A DNA stretch of 64,000 bases, from assembly GCA_029254025.1 (NCBI GenBank), contig JAQWYK010000039.1, positions 186,001 through 250,000 of the forward strand. The letters run 5' to 3'. The notes beneath the pieces were generated by a model that was not told the origin of the DNA, made no database searches, and was given only the letters and a program-made list of their open reading frames with translations. Both the position numbers and the translations under genes were made by a program. Of this stretch, positions 6,780-15,120 are shown one piece after another (positions within the stretch are counted from its first letter, which is position 1; every line of letters starts with the position of its first letter). The DNA comes from Crocinitomicaceae bacterium. GTDB lineage: Bacteria > Bacteroidota > Bacteroidia > Flavobacteriales_D > Crocinitomicaceae.

Positions 6780-8753
6780 ATGCAGGCTTCTCGTTATATG
6801 TTGCAAATCTTAGGCTTGTTCCTTTTGGGAATTGCCGTGCAGTATTTCTTTCAACTGAATGCTCACTTAGTTTTTACAGCCTGGATGGGAGGGTTGATTC
6901 TTCTATTGTTTACGGGAATTGAGAAGGCCAAAGAATTTTTGTTTCAACGCATTATTTCGATTCAGATTCTGTTCCTTTTCTTCTTGGGGGGTATGCTTGC
7001 CCTAGCGAGCTCTTCTTCTGGATTTTATAAAATGAATTATGCAAAACGTTTTTTGCCTGGTGATGAGCTAATTGCTAGAGTCATTGATTATAAAGAGGGG
7101 AGCAATAATTATGATAAAATTTTACTCCGCTCAGAACAAGTGGTGTCTAATAAGTTGTTGTATGAGGTAGATGGAACGCTTTTAGCGTATATCCAAAGAG
7201 GAGGCATTTCTCTAAATGTGGGAGACGTGATTGTGTGTAATCCGCGATTGAACGCTATACGAAACAAGGGGAATCCAGGCGAGTTTGATGCAGAACATTA
7301 TTGGAAAACAAAAGGTGTTGAGGATATGGTATTTCTTCGTAAGGGAGAGTTTAAGGTCTTGGATAACACCCCCAAGCCATTGTTTGATCGATTAAGAAAT
7401 TACCTTAAACGAGAGTTGGAGCAGGTACTTCCCCCAGATTTAAGTAGTTTAGCAATTGCCCTTTCTTTAGGTGATAAAGGGGGGTTATCAAAGGAAACCC
7501 GTGATAATTTTGCGAACGCTGGAGCCATGCATGTTTTAGCCGTTAGCGGATTGCATGTTGGGATATTACTAGGTATAGTACAATGGATTTTTTATCAAGT
7601 AGGACTTTTGCGCAAAAAACGGGTCTATATTCTATGTGCAATTGGGATGTTGTGGTTTTTTGCATTGTTAACTGGTCTTGCGCCTTCTGTCTTCAGGGCA
7701 ACACTAATGTTTTCATTTTTAGGTTTTGGTCAACTTCTAGGGCGTCGATTTTTTAGTTTGAATGCTCTTCTGGTCTCAGGACTATTTTTACTTATGTTAG
7801 ATGCAAACATGTTGTTTGATATTGGGTTTCAATTATCTTTTCTGGCCTTGCTGGGGATTTTATTTTTCTTTCAACCAATCGCTAATTTATGGTCGGTAAG
7901 AAACAAATGGGTGGACAAATTATGGCAAGGAACAGCCCTTGGATTAGCCGCACAAATTGGAACAATACCAATAAGTTTGTATTATTTTCATCAGTTCCCA
8001 AATTATTTTATTCTTACAAATATTGGTTTGTTATTGGTCTCGGGAGTTGCTTTAGGGGGCGTCTTACTTTTTTTTATTACTTCAAAAATCCCTGTAATTA
8101 ATGATGTAATGGCTTTTGCTTTAGAGCATATTTTCGGAGGAATGGCTTCTTTTGTCCGCTGGATTGATCATCTTCCTTTTTCTGTAGCTCGTGGATTTGC
8201 TGTAGGGTTTTGGCAGGTTTGGGTTGCTTATGGCAGTTTAATAATTCTTTTATTCGCTTACCGAAGTCAACGGCTTCGTTTATGGTATTTGGCAGTCTTA
8301 ACGGTTTTTCTTTGTTCACTTCAATTTATTTATGTCAGGCACACCTCCGAATTTAAACATGAGGCAATCGTATTCAATTCGCCAACACCCTTAATTCTAG
8401 TAAAAAATGAAGGGGTTAATTATTTCTTACATACCGTTAAAACAGAGGATGAGCTTAAGAAGCTGGATTTTATAATTTCGGCTTATGAACGAAAATATGG
8501 TGGTTCGTCAGTTTATATTCCCATTGAAGAAAATCAACTTGTTGAAATTACAAAGCGCAATAAACCTATAGCTCTTATGAAATGGCACATGAATGGATTG
8601 CATGTACTGGTAGACGATGGCGAAGTACTCATTCCGTTGGAAGAACGCTATGTAAATCCAGATAATACTGCTCTAGTAATCGGAAGCTGGTTAAAAAGTC
8701 CTCCAGTTGAGAACGGATACCAATTAGAACGCGGGGCCTATTACTGGAAGTAA
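6780..8753 (+). CDS. comEC: ComEC/Rec2-family DNA-uptake channel
   Basis: 657-residue polytopic inner-membrane protein. Residues 1-200 hold three N-terminal helices and the DUF4131-like periplasmic domain (PRLNAIRNKGNPGEFDAEHY). The Competence domain follows with the diagnostic AGAMHVLAVSGLHVGILLGI and LTGLAPSVFRATLMFSFL segments and several more helices. The C-terminal metallo-beta-lactamase domain of Gram-positive ComEC is absent; the last 140 residues are a short soluble segment, as in most Bacteroidota homologues. In transformation this protein passes single-stranded DNA into the cytoplasm. The gene ends 10 bases from the convergent TlpA-like gene. Confidence 0.88.
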   Translation: MQASRYMLQILGLFLLGIAVQYFFQLNAHLVFTAWMGGLILLLFTGIEKAKEFLFQRIISIQILFLFFLGGMLALASSSSGFYKMNYAKRFLPGDELIARVIDYKEGSNNYDKILLRSEQVVSNKLLYEVDGTLLAYIQRGGISLNVGDVIVCNPRLNAIRNKGNPGEFDAEHYWKTKGVEDMVFLRKGEFKVLDNTPKPLFDRLRNYLKRELEQVLPPDLSSLAIALSLGDKGGLSKETRDNFANAGAMHVLAVSGLHVGILLGIVQWIFYQVGLLRKKRVYILCAIGMLWFFALLTGLAPSVFRATLMFSFLGFGQLLGRRFFSLNALLVSGLFLLMLDANMLFDIGFQLSFLALLGILFFFQPIANLWSVRNKWVDKLWQGTALGLAAQIGTIPISLYYFHQFPNYFILTNIGLLLVSGVALGGVLLFFITSKIPVINDVMAFALEHIFGGMASFVRWIDHLPFSVARGFAVGFWQVWVAYGSLIILLFAYRSQRLRLWYLAVLTVFLCSLQFIYVRHTSEFKHEAIVFNSPTPLILVKNEGVNYFLHTVKTEDELKKLDFIISAYERKYGGSSVYIPIEENQLVEITKRNKPIALMKWHMNGLHVLVDDGEVLIPLEERYVNPDNTALVIGSWLKSPPVENGYQLERGAYYWK

Positions 8754-8762
8754 ACGAATTGT

Positions 8763-9983
8763 TTATTCATTTAGTAACCGCTCCACCAAGCGGTTTGTAT
8801 CCTTCACGAACTGTCTGTAAATTTCTCCAGTTCCGGGACCGTTGAATCCGGTATGTATTTGAACAACCTCCCCTTTACGGTTGATGAATATAGAAGTTGG
8901 AAAGGATGAAATTGAGTTAAGCATGTTAAAATCTTGTGAAGCTAGTCCTTTGCTTGCAATACCTCCAACGAGAATTGGGTAAGGCACTCCTTTTTTATAA
9001 GTATAATTTTTAATGCGTTCTGCTTGTTCACTATATTTTTCGGGTGTTTCGTAACCGATGGCTAATATTTCTAGTCCTGCTTCGTTGTATTTTTCGTGAA
9101 GAGCCTTAAAGTAGTTCGTTTCGTCTAAGCAATTGGGGCACCATGTTCCGATTAGTTGAATAATAACGACTTTTCCCCGATAGTGAGGATTAGGAAAATG
9201 AACCAGCTGTCCTGTAGTATCTGGTTTTGTAAATTTAATTTCCGCTCCATCTTTTAAAAACGTAATTTCTTTTGGATTGGCAAGAGTAAAGTTGCTGTCT
9301 CTCTGAGCAATCCAATTTGTCTTCCAATGACTTCCTGAATAAAAGGTTCCAGATAAATTTGAATTTATTAAATTTCCGGTAAACAGGAACGCGTGAGACC
9401 CATCGAAGCAACCCAAGGTAAGTTCGTTCCCGATCATATTCCCAGATAGGTAACGATAATCACCAGTTTCAGTTAAAAAAGTTCCAGTTACACGTCCTTT
9501 TTTGGTTTGATTGAACAATCCAATTGCAGGGTATTCACCGGGTGTAAATGCAGAAAATGAAGTTTTCCACTTTCCGCTGATGTCATGAGTTGTTTTTACA
9601 GACTTACAGTTGACTTTTTTACCGCCGAAGGTTCCTTCTAAAGGGATAATTGGATGACTTTTTCTGTCTTTATTGTAGAAATATCCAGAAATCTTTTTCT
9701 TTTGGATTGATTTTAAAACTATTTGTGTGTTGAATGAAGTAAATTCATAAACTGTGCTATCACTATTTTTTTCAACAAGTTCGAGCGTAATTTGTTCCTC
9801 ATCATTTATCACAATGACTTCACCTTTTTGCTCGTTGTATAACATATAAAATGGCAGGTAAACTCCCTCTGAGAGTGCCAGATTTGCTGTCCAAAAACCT
9901 TTTTTAGCTGGTTTTTGTCCAAAAGCAATGAAATGACACATCAAGAGTAGCAGCAGGGTACAGGTACTATTGAAGTTTTTCAC
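8763..9983 (-). CDS. Exported thioredoxin-fold (TlpA-like) protein with N-terminal beta domain
   Basis: About 406 residues. The N-terminal 250 residues after the signal peptide are beta-rich with repeated short GTF, SGTFYSG and SGNM turns. The C-terminal 150 residues are a TlpA/ResA-type thioredoxin domain with the active site WCPNC (W281 to C285), followed by ILAIGYE and a cis-Pro strand SSFPTSIFINRKGEVV. It should act as a periplasmic or lipid-side thiol oxidoreductase. Start choice: the frame is open to an upstream TTG at 10040, but that extension spans a TAnnTTTG promoter box (10002-10009). A GTG at 9983 begins a normal signal peptide (KNFNSTCTLLLLLMCHFIAFG), so I take that. Confidence 0.8.
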   Translation of the reverse strand: MKNFNSTCTLLLLLMCHFIAFGQKPAKKGFWTANLALSEGVYLPFYMLYNEQKGEVIVINDEEQITLELVEKNSDSTVYEFTSFNTQIVLKSIQKKKISGYFYNKDRKSHPIIPLEGTFGGKKVNCKSVKTTHDISGKWKTSFSAFTPGEYPAIGLFNQTKKGRVTGTFLTETGDYRYLSGNMIGNELTLGCFDGSHAFLFTGNLINSNLSGTFYSGSHWKTNWIAQRDSNFTLANPKEITFLKDGAEIKFTKPDTTGQLVHFPNPHYRGKVVIIQLIGTWCPNCLDETNYFKALHEKYNEAGLEILAIGYETPEKYSEQAERIKNYTYKKGVPYPILVGGIASKGLASQDFNMLNSISSFPTSIFINRKGEVVQIHTGFNGPGTGEIYRQFVKDTNRLVERLLNE

Positions 9984-10001
9984 ATTGTATAAATTACACG
10001 T

Positions 10002-10009
10002 CAAAAATA
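10002..10009 (-). promoter_or_regulatory. Putative -7 box (TATTTTTG) of the TlpA-like gene
   Basis: Minus-strand TATTTTTG, an exact TAnnTTTG match, 18 bases before the proposed GTG start at 9983. No clear -33 element at the expected spacing. Confidence 0.45.
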
Positions 10010-10081
10010 AGGAGTTAATTTTTATTATATCTACATGCAACCTTTTTTCTTACTTTGTGGTCTAAGAATCGATTTGTATTT

Positions 10082-10618
10082 ATGAATGAAGAAACGCTCG
10101 TAAAAGAATGTGTTTCCGGAAGCGCAAAGGCCCAACAACAATTGTTTGATGCTTTTGCTCCGAAAATGTTGACTGTTGCAATGCGGTACATTCGAGATAA
10201 AGAGCGAGCTGAAGATGTCTTACAAGACGGATTTATCAAGGTTTTTAAGAACATTCATAACTTCAAATTGGATGGTTCTTTGGAAGGTTGGGTGAGAAGA
10301 ATAATGGTGAATACTGCTTTGGATCAGTTGAGAAAGGATAAAAAGCATCAAACTGACCTAGAGTTAGATGATGTTTCATTTGAACTGAAACAAAGTAATC
10401 ATACCGAAGCACAGCTTCAAGCAGATTATTTGATGACGCTTGTGAAGGCTTTGCCGGATGGTTACAGAACGGTATTCAATTTGTTCGCAATAGAAGGTTA
10501 TAGCCATAAAGAAATTGCTGACATGTTAGATATTACTGAAAGCACTTCAAAATCTCAATATTCTAGAGCGCGATCAGTGTTGCGAGATACATTAGAAAAA
10601 TTGAAAATTGAACGATAA
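10082..10618 (+). CDS. ECF-type RNA polymerase sigma-70 factor
   Basis: 178-residue extracytoplasmic-function sigma factor. Region 2 is seen as QQLFDAFAPKMLTVAMRYIRD followed by AEDVLQDGFIKVFKNIHNF, and region 4 as LPDGYRTVFNLFAIEGYSHKEIADMLDITESTSKSQYSRAR, a helix-turn-helix. An upstream TTG at 10055 is open in frame, but the ATG at 10082 begins the usual family start. The last 11 bases overlap the next gene, an anti-sigma-like membrane protein, so the two are very likely co-translated and functionally paired. Confidence 0.93.
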   Translation: MNEETLVKECVSGSAKAQQQLFDAFAPKMLTVAMRYIRDKERAEDVLQDGFIKVFKNIHNFKLDGSLEGWVRRIMVNTALDQLRKDKKHQTDLELDDVSFELKQSNHTEAQLQADYLMTLVKALPDGYRTVFNLFAIEGYSHKEIADMLDITESTSKSQYSRARSVLRDTLEKLKIER

Positions 10619-11666
10619 AGACGACATAAAAGAGTTGTTTCAACGTGAACTTGGTAATCATCAAGTCCAGGTTAACCCTCAACTTTGGAAAGGAATCCAA
10701 GGCCAATTGGCAAATTCTGCAGCTGGCTCAGCTGGAAGCTCTATTGTGGCTGTAAAGTCTGCTGTTTCAATTAAAATAGCAGTATCTGTGATCTTGACAG
10801 CAGCTGCTTTAGGTACATATTTTGTGGTTACAACATCCTCTGATATTGAGAAATCAGTTAATGAGAAGTCAAAGACGGCTTCAATCGTTGAAAAAAATAC
10901 TCATGAAGATGGGGTAAATCAATTATCGGATGAAGAGTCGGTTATTACCACTAATGAGGCCGATACCAGCGAAGAGCGATTCATTGACATTACGATGCAG
11001 GTTGAAATTCAGGAAACAATTATCGAAACGATTGCGCTTCCCGAAGAGCTGCAGGCTCCAATGGTACCTGGTAGCGACCCCTTATTTGATCTTAACGAAG
11101 AACGGTTGATTCCAGATGAGACGGAGAGCTTGGAACATGAAATTGTTATTTCTCCTTTGGAAGTTACAGTTGAATATACCAAGCATTCCAACCAACACTA
11201 TTCATTTCAGGCACTTTCAACAGATGCTGAAAAAATTGTTTGGGATTTCGGGGATGGATTAACATATACTGGAACCGAGGCAGAACATATTTTTACGGAA
11301 TCCGGTACGTTTGATGTTGTTGCCACAGCTTTTAAAAACGGTCAATCGAAAACATCTTCTGTGACTGTAACAATTGACGTGGTTGGAAAAATAACTTTAC
11401 TTCCAACTTTTTTCACACCAAATGGGGATGGATCAAATGATGAGTTCTTTATCCAAAGTGAAGGGTTGCATGATTTTAGCATTGTAATTTTAGACGAAAG
11501 CGGGGGAATTCTTTTTGAAAGTAACGACATCAACTTCACTTGGGATGGTAGAGACCGAACCTCTGGAATAATTGCAGAGCCCGGTATTTACTTTTACATT
11601 ATCACTGCCAAAGACGATCTGGGTAACACTATCAGCAAACACCAGCGCTTACAGTTGAAACAGTAG
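10608..11666 (+). CDS. Anti-sigma-like membrane protein with PKD domain and T9SS type B sorting domain
   Basis: 352 residues. The first 40 resemble cytoplasmic heads of Bacteroidota anti-sigma proteins (DIKELFQRELGNHQVQVNPQLWKGIQ). One membrane helix lies at about 54-75 (IKIAVSVILTAAALGTYFVV). An acidic linker follows, then a PKD-like domain at about 180-255 (WDFGDGLTYTGTEAEHIFTESGTF) and a C-terminal gliding-motility/T9SS type B domain (LLPTFFTPNGDGSNDEFFI, then GIYFYIITAKD). The only start compatible with the conserved head is TTG at 10608, overlapping the sigma gene by 11 bases. The pairing suggests it controls that sigma factor. How a protein with a cytoplasmic head would use a T9SS tail is unclear. 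Confidence 0.78.
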   Translation: MNDKDDIKELFQRELGNHQVQVNPQLWKGIQGQLANSAAGSAGSSIVAVKSAVSIKIAVSVILTAAALGTYFVVTTSSDIEKSVNEKSKTASIVEKNTHEDGVNQLSDEESVITTNEADTSEERFIDITMQVEIQETIIETIALPEELQAPMVPGSDPLFDLNEERLIPDETESLEHEIVISPLEVTVEYTKHSNQHYSFQALSTDAEKIVWDFGDGLTYTGTEAEHIFTESGTFDVVATAFKNGQSKTSSVTVTIDVVGKITLLPTFFTPNGDGSNDEFFIQSEGLHDFSIVILDESGGILFESNDINFTWDGRDRTSGIIAEPGIYFYIITAKDDLGNTISKHQRLQLKQ

Positions 11667-11682
11667 GTGCTTCTTAACAGTC

Positions 11683-12105
11683 TTAATAGGCGAAGAGTGA
11701 GCTCAGGTCCTTGAAGGATTTAAATTCTAAGGCGTTCCCAGAAGGGTCCAAAAAAAACATGGTAGCCTGTTCGCCGACTTCACCTTTGAATCGAACATAG
11801 GGTTCAATTATAAAGGTGACATTAGCGCGTTCAAGTTTTCCTGCTAAAGATTCCCATTCAGGCATGGGCAATACTACCCCGAAATGCGGGACAGGCACGT
11901 CTTTACCATCTACTACATTGGTGCTCCACCCGATTGTTTTTTCGCGTTCTTTAAAATGTAAAACCAGTTGATGACCGAATAGATTATAATCAGTCCAATG
12001 ATCTGACGTTCTACCCCTTTCTAATCCGAGTACGGTGCCATAAAAGTGACGACATGCGTCAAGATCGTGCACAGGAATCGCAAGATGGAAAGGAGAAAGG
12101 GACAT
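11683..12105 (-). CDS. VOC-family (glyoxalase/dioxygenase fold) protein
   Basis: 140-residue soluble protein of the vicinal oxygen chelate fold. It shows the repeated beta-alpha-beta-beta-beta unit: [21 protein letters not shown] at the start and [20 protein letters not shown] in the second half, ending [17 protein letters not shown] with the Glu metal-ligand position kept. The likely ligands are His7 of the first strand, the His of VPHFGV and the late Glu. The reaction is unknown; hydrolase, dioxygenase and resistance members cannot be told apart. It starts two bases after lspA and belongs to the same operon. Confidence 0.85.
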   Translation of the reverse strand: MSLSPFHLAIPVHDLDACRHFYGTVLGLERGRTSDHWTDYNLFGHQLVLHFKEREKTIGWSTNVVDGKDVPVPHFGVVLPMPEWESLAGKLERANVTFIIEPYVRFKGEVGEQATMFFLDPSGNALEFKSFKDLSSLFAY

Positions 12106-12107
12106 AA

Positions 12108-12791
12108 TTACTCGGATTGATCTGTAGTAGCTTTTTCAATACTTTTCGGAGTTGAGAAGTATGTTTTTTGTCGGATTAACACAAGAATTACAGCAACAGA
12201 AATAGCCGCGTCTGCAATGTTCCAAATTGCTGGAAAAACTTGTGAACTGCCTAGCCATGGCACCCACTCAGGCCAATTAGCGTCGAATTGAAACATATCC
12301 ACCACGTTTCCAAAGAGAAACCCAGTGTTTCTTACCTCAACTTTTTCTACAATTCCGTAGTATTCGCAGGACATGTAAATTCCTGATCCATCCATTTGAT
12401 TAAAAGAAATGCAAGGGTCAAGTTTGAAGAATAAGTCGTAAAACATGGAGTCGATTAAGTTTCCTGTTGCCCCTGCCAAGATTAATGAAATTACTACAAG
12501 AAACTCACGTTTAGCACCAAGCTTGATCTGCTTAATAAGATAGTAAGTGATTGCAATAATTGCAATTATACGGAATACCGAAAGAATAAGTTTTCCCCAA
12601 ATACCCCCACCAAGAGTAGCCCCAAAAGCCATTCCTTGATTTTCTACGTAATTCAGCTTAAACCATCCACCAACGAGATCTATACTCGGATCGTCATAGG
12701 AAAAGGAAGTTTTTACCCAGAGCTTAACGAGTTGGTCAATAATCAGAATGAGCAGTACGACTCCGAAGGAAATGAGGCAGTTTTTTTTCAC
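12108..12791 (-). CDS. lspA: Lipoprotein signal peptidase (signal peptidase II)
   Basis: 227-residue inner-membrane aspartyl protease that cleaves the signal peptides of lipid-modified prolipoproteins. Four membrane helices are visible. The catalytic aspartates are D114 in [10 protein letters not shown] and D194 in NIADAAIS, and the [11 protein letters not shown] motif is present. The loop between the two catalytic helices (about residues 115-160) is longer than in enterobacterial LspA, as is usual for Bacteroidota. It lies between a dksA-like gene (6-base gap upstream) and the VOC gene (2-base gap). It is needed for the lipoproteins encoded elsewhere here, such as GldH and ActE. Confidence 0.95.
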   Translation of the reverse strand: MKKNCLISFGVVLLILIIDQLVKLWVKTSFSYDDPSIDLVGGWFKLNYVENQGMAFGATLGGGIWGKLILSVFRIIAIIAITYYLIKQIKLGAKREFLVVISLILAGATGNLIDSMFYDLFFKLDPCISFNQMDGSGIYMSCEYYGIVEKVEVRNTGFLFGNVVDMFQFDANWPEWVPWLGSSQVFPAIWNIADAAISVAVILVLIRQKTYFSTPKSIEKATTDQSE

Positions 12792-12797
12792 AGTAAA

Positions 12798-13178
12798 CTA
12801 GCCTTGTGCATTTTTAGCTTCAATACTCAACGTAGCATGAGGAACAAGCATTAAACGTTCTTTACGGATCAACTTTCCTGTTTCGCGACATATACCATAG
12901 GTCTTATTTTCAATTCGAATTAATGCATTTTTTAGGCTCTGAATAAACTTCTCTTGACGGGCCGCAAGTTGCGCCATTTCCTCTCGAGATAATGTTTCTG
13001 AGCCATCCTCCATCATATTGAAACTTCTACCTGTATCATCGGTTCCGTGATCATCATTGTGCGACAACGAGTTTTGCAGCAACATTAAATCTTCTTTAGC
13101 CTCTTCTAACTTTATGTTGATAAGCTCTTTGAACTCCTTCAACTCCTCGTCTGTATAACGATTTTTTTCTTTTGCCAT
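12798..13178 (-). CDS. TraR/DksA-family protein without the zinc-finger cysteines
   Basis: 126 residues. An N-terminal helical coiled coil (about 10-90, rich in Glu and Lys) is followed by the short C-terminal DksA region YGICRETGKLIRKERLMLVPHATLSI. Only one cysteine (C97) remains where DksA proper has a four-Cys zinc site; this degenerate form is common in Bacteroidota. DksA relatives bind the secondary channel of RNA polymerase and tune it with ppGpp; whether this member does so is inferred from the family. It is first in the operon dksA-like/lspA/VOC, with a -7 box at 13224-13231. Confidence 0.88.
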   Translation of the reverse strand: MAKEKNRYTDEELKEFKELINIKLEEAKEDLMLLQNSLSHNDDHGTDDTGRSFNMMEDGSETLSREEMAQLAARQEKFIQSLKNALIRIENKTYGICRETGKLIRKERLMLVPHATLSIEAKNAQG

Positions 13179-13223
13179 AACTTTTTGTATTACGTATTAG
13201 GTAGTGATTTTTCAAAAGTCGAA

Positions 13224-13231
13224 CAAATATA
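13224..13231 (-). promoter_or_regulatory. Putative -7 box (TATATTTG) of the dksA-like/lspA/VOC operon
   Basis: Minus-strand TATATTTG, an exact TAnnTTTG match, 45 bases before the ATG at 13178. The -33 side is not convincing. Confidence 0.45.
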
Positions 13232-13284
13232 ATTCAAATTCGTTTTCTATCCATGAGAAATTTCGAATGTTAAAAAGTATTTTT

Positions 13285-13944
13285 ATGGCCATGGAAAAGA
13301 GAATTGCTAAAAGCCGGATTGAGGAAGCTTTAACATGGAGATATGCCGTAAAAAAGTTCGATTCGGGTAAGGATTTGTCGCATGAACAAATGAATAGTAT
13401 ACTTGCGGCATTGCAATTAACACCTACATCGATGGGGCTTCAACTGATGAAGTTTATCGTGATCAAGGATGAAAAATTGAAAGAAGCGTGCGTTCCATTA
13501 GCATACAATCAGCGTCAAGTTGCGGATTGTTCTCATCTTCTTGTGTTGTGCAGGGTGGATGAGGTACGCGAAGAACACATTACAAGTTATGTGGAACAGA
13601 CGGCAATAATAAGAGGTCTTAAGGTGCCAAGCAGGCAATTAGACGGGTTCGAGTCGATGTTGCGCAGTACCTTGAAGATGAGTCGTGAACAACAGGTCAA
13701 ATGGATGGACAACCAAGTGTATTTGGCACTTGGCAATTTATTAACGGCCTGTGCTGTGGAGGGTATTGATGCATGCCCCATGGAAGGGTTTATGCCCGAC
13801 AAGGTAAATGAGCTGTTGGGTCTAACCGAAAAGGGATTACAAAGTGTAATTCTTTGTCCTATTGGCTTCCGATCCAAGGAAGACAAATATGCTAGCTTCC
13901 CAAAGGTGAGGAGAGACTCAACTGAATTAATTGAATACCTATAA
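13285..13944 (+). CDS. NAD(P)H-dependent nitroreductase-family oxidoreductase
   Basis: 219-residue FMN flavoprotein of the NfsB/nitroreductase fold. Seen are the N-terminal FMN-binding segment WRYAVKKFD, then LQLTPTSMGLQLMKFIVI, the mid segment VYLALGNLLTACAVEGIDACPMEGF, and the C-terminal ILCPIGFRSKEDKYASFPKVRR, which binds the flavin phosphate. It should reduce quinones, nitro compounds or related electrophiles with NAD(P)H. The frame is open from 13204, but the conserved domain begins at the ATG at 13285; 13267 and 13291 are other ATG choices. The alcohol dehydrogenase gene follows after nine bases, so the two probably form a detoxification pair. Confidence 0.88.
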   Translation: MAMEKRIAKSRIEEALTWRYAVKKFDSGKDLSHEQMNSILAALQLTPTSMGLQLMKFIVIKDEKLKEACVPLAYNQRQVADCSHLLVLCRVDEVREEHITSYVEQTAIIRGLKVPSRQLDGFESMLRSTLKMSREQQVKWMDNQVYLALGNLLTACAVEGIDACPMEGFMPDKVNELLGLTEKGLQSVILCPIGFRSKEDKYASFPKVRRDSTELIEYL

Positions 13945-13953
13945 TTTAACTCT

Positions 13954-15120
13954 ATGAAGATTAATAATTTTGACTACTATAATCCAACGAAAGTCATTTT
14001 TGGAACTGATATTTACGATCGTATAGCTGATCTTATTAAAGAGCAGTATGTAGGAAGTAAAGTATTAATAACCTTTGGTGGTGGAAGCATTAAGGAAAAT
14101 GGAATATTCCAGGAAGTTATGGCGTCTCTCAAGGATTTTGAGGTGATAGAATTTTCTGGAATTGAAGCAAATCCTGAGTTTACCACGCTGATGCGAGCTG
14201 TGGAGTTGGTCCGTGAAGAACAAATTGGTTTTGTGCTAGCAGTTGGGGGTGGATCAGTAATCGATGGTACGAAATTTATTGTTTCAGCGGCATGTTATCA
14301 AGAAGACCCATGGGATGTTTTAGTCCGAAAGGAAGGGTGTGTATTTACTTCAGCAATTCCTTTTGGCACTGTTCTCACGCTACCCGCGACAGGTTCTGAA
14401 ATGAATTCTGGAGCAGTAATTTCTCGGTCAGAATTAAAAGAAAAGCGTACGATGGGGGGGGCATTTGCTTTCCCAAAATTTTCTTTATTAGATCCGAAAG
14501 TAGTGGCCACGTTGCCTAAGCGTCAAATTGCAAATGGAATTACGGATGCGTATATGCATACGCTGGAGCAATATTTGACTTATCCTACAGGTAATTTATT
14601 ACAAGAGCGGATTGCAGAAGGAATTTTGTTAACGCTCATTGAAATTTCACGACAGGCAATGGCCAATCCGAAAGATGAGAAAGCTGCTGGCAACTTAATG
14701 TGGTGCGCAACGATGGCGCTCAATGGAACCCTTCGCGTTGGAGTGTCATACGATTGGTCTACACATATGATTGCGCATGAATTAACCGCCTTGTTTGGCA
14801 TCGATCATGCACGAACCTTAGCAATCATTGCACCTAACCTATTTGAAGTCAAAATTGAAAACAAACGTGAAAAACTTAATCAATATGGTCAACGTGTTCT
14901 TGGGTTAGAAGGTAATTGTGCCGAACAAGCGATTCAAAAGACCCGTGAGTTTTTCGAGTCTCTGGACATACCTACTTCTATTTCTGCATATACTTCCGAT
15001 TGTGCGGATGCACCAGAAATTATTCGACAACGGTTTATTGATCGTAACTGGTTAGCAATGGGTGAACGTGCTGATTTAACTCCGGATGAAGCTAAGAGTA
15101 TTGTTGAAAGAGCAATTTAG
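13954..15120 (+). CDS. Iron-containing alcohol dehydrogenase, YqhD-like
   Basis: 388 residues, group III metal-dependent alcohol/aldehyde reductase. NADP-binding motif VGGGSVIDGTKF is near residue 90-100. Metal ligands by position are D198, H202, H271 and H285, with the same spacing as in E. coli YqhD. YqhD-like enzymes reduce short-chain and peroxidation-derived aldehydes with NADPH. The gene sits nine bases after a nitroreductase and is followed without any gap by a GNAT-like gene (TAG then ATG), indicating one transcript. Confidence 0.92.
   Translation: MKINNFDYYNPTKVIFGTDIYDRIADLIKEQYVGSKVLITFGGGSIKENGIFQEVMASLKDFEVIEFSGIEANPEFTTLMRAVELVREEQIGFVLAVGGGSVIDGTKFIVSAACYQEDPWDVLVRKEGCVFTSAIPFGTVLTLPATGSEMNSGAVISRSELKEKRTMGGAFAFPKFSLLDPKVVATLPKRQIANGITDAYMHTLEQYLTYPTGNLLQERIAEGILLTLIEISRQAMANPKDEKAAGNLMWCATMALNGTLRVGVSYDWSTHMIAHELTALFGIDHARTLAIIAPNLFEVKIENKREKLNQYGQRVLGLEGNCAEQAIQKTREFFESLDIPTSISAYTSDCADAPEIIRQRFIDRNWLAMGERADLTPDEAKSIVERAI

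Noticed and set aside
8100-8753. ComEC possibly truncated because it lacks a metallo-beta-lactamase domain
   Set aside because: The lack of this domain is usual in Bacteroidota ComEC and the C-terminus is an intact soluble segment.
10047-10057. TTACTTTG before the ECF sigma gene as a -7 box
   Set aside because: It has a mismatch in the first two bases of the consensus, so I did not list it as a promoter.
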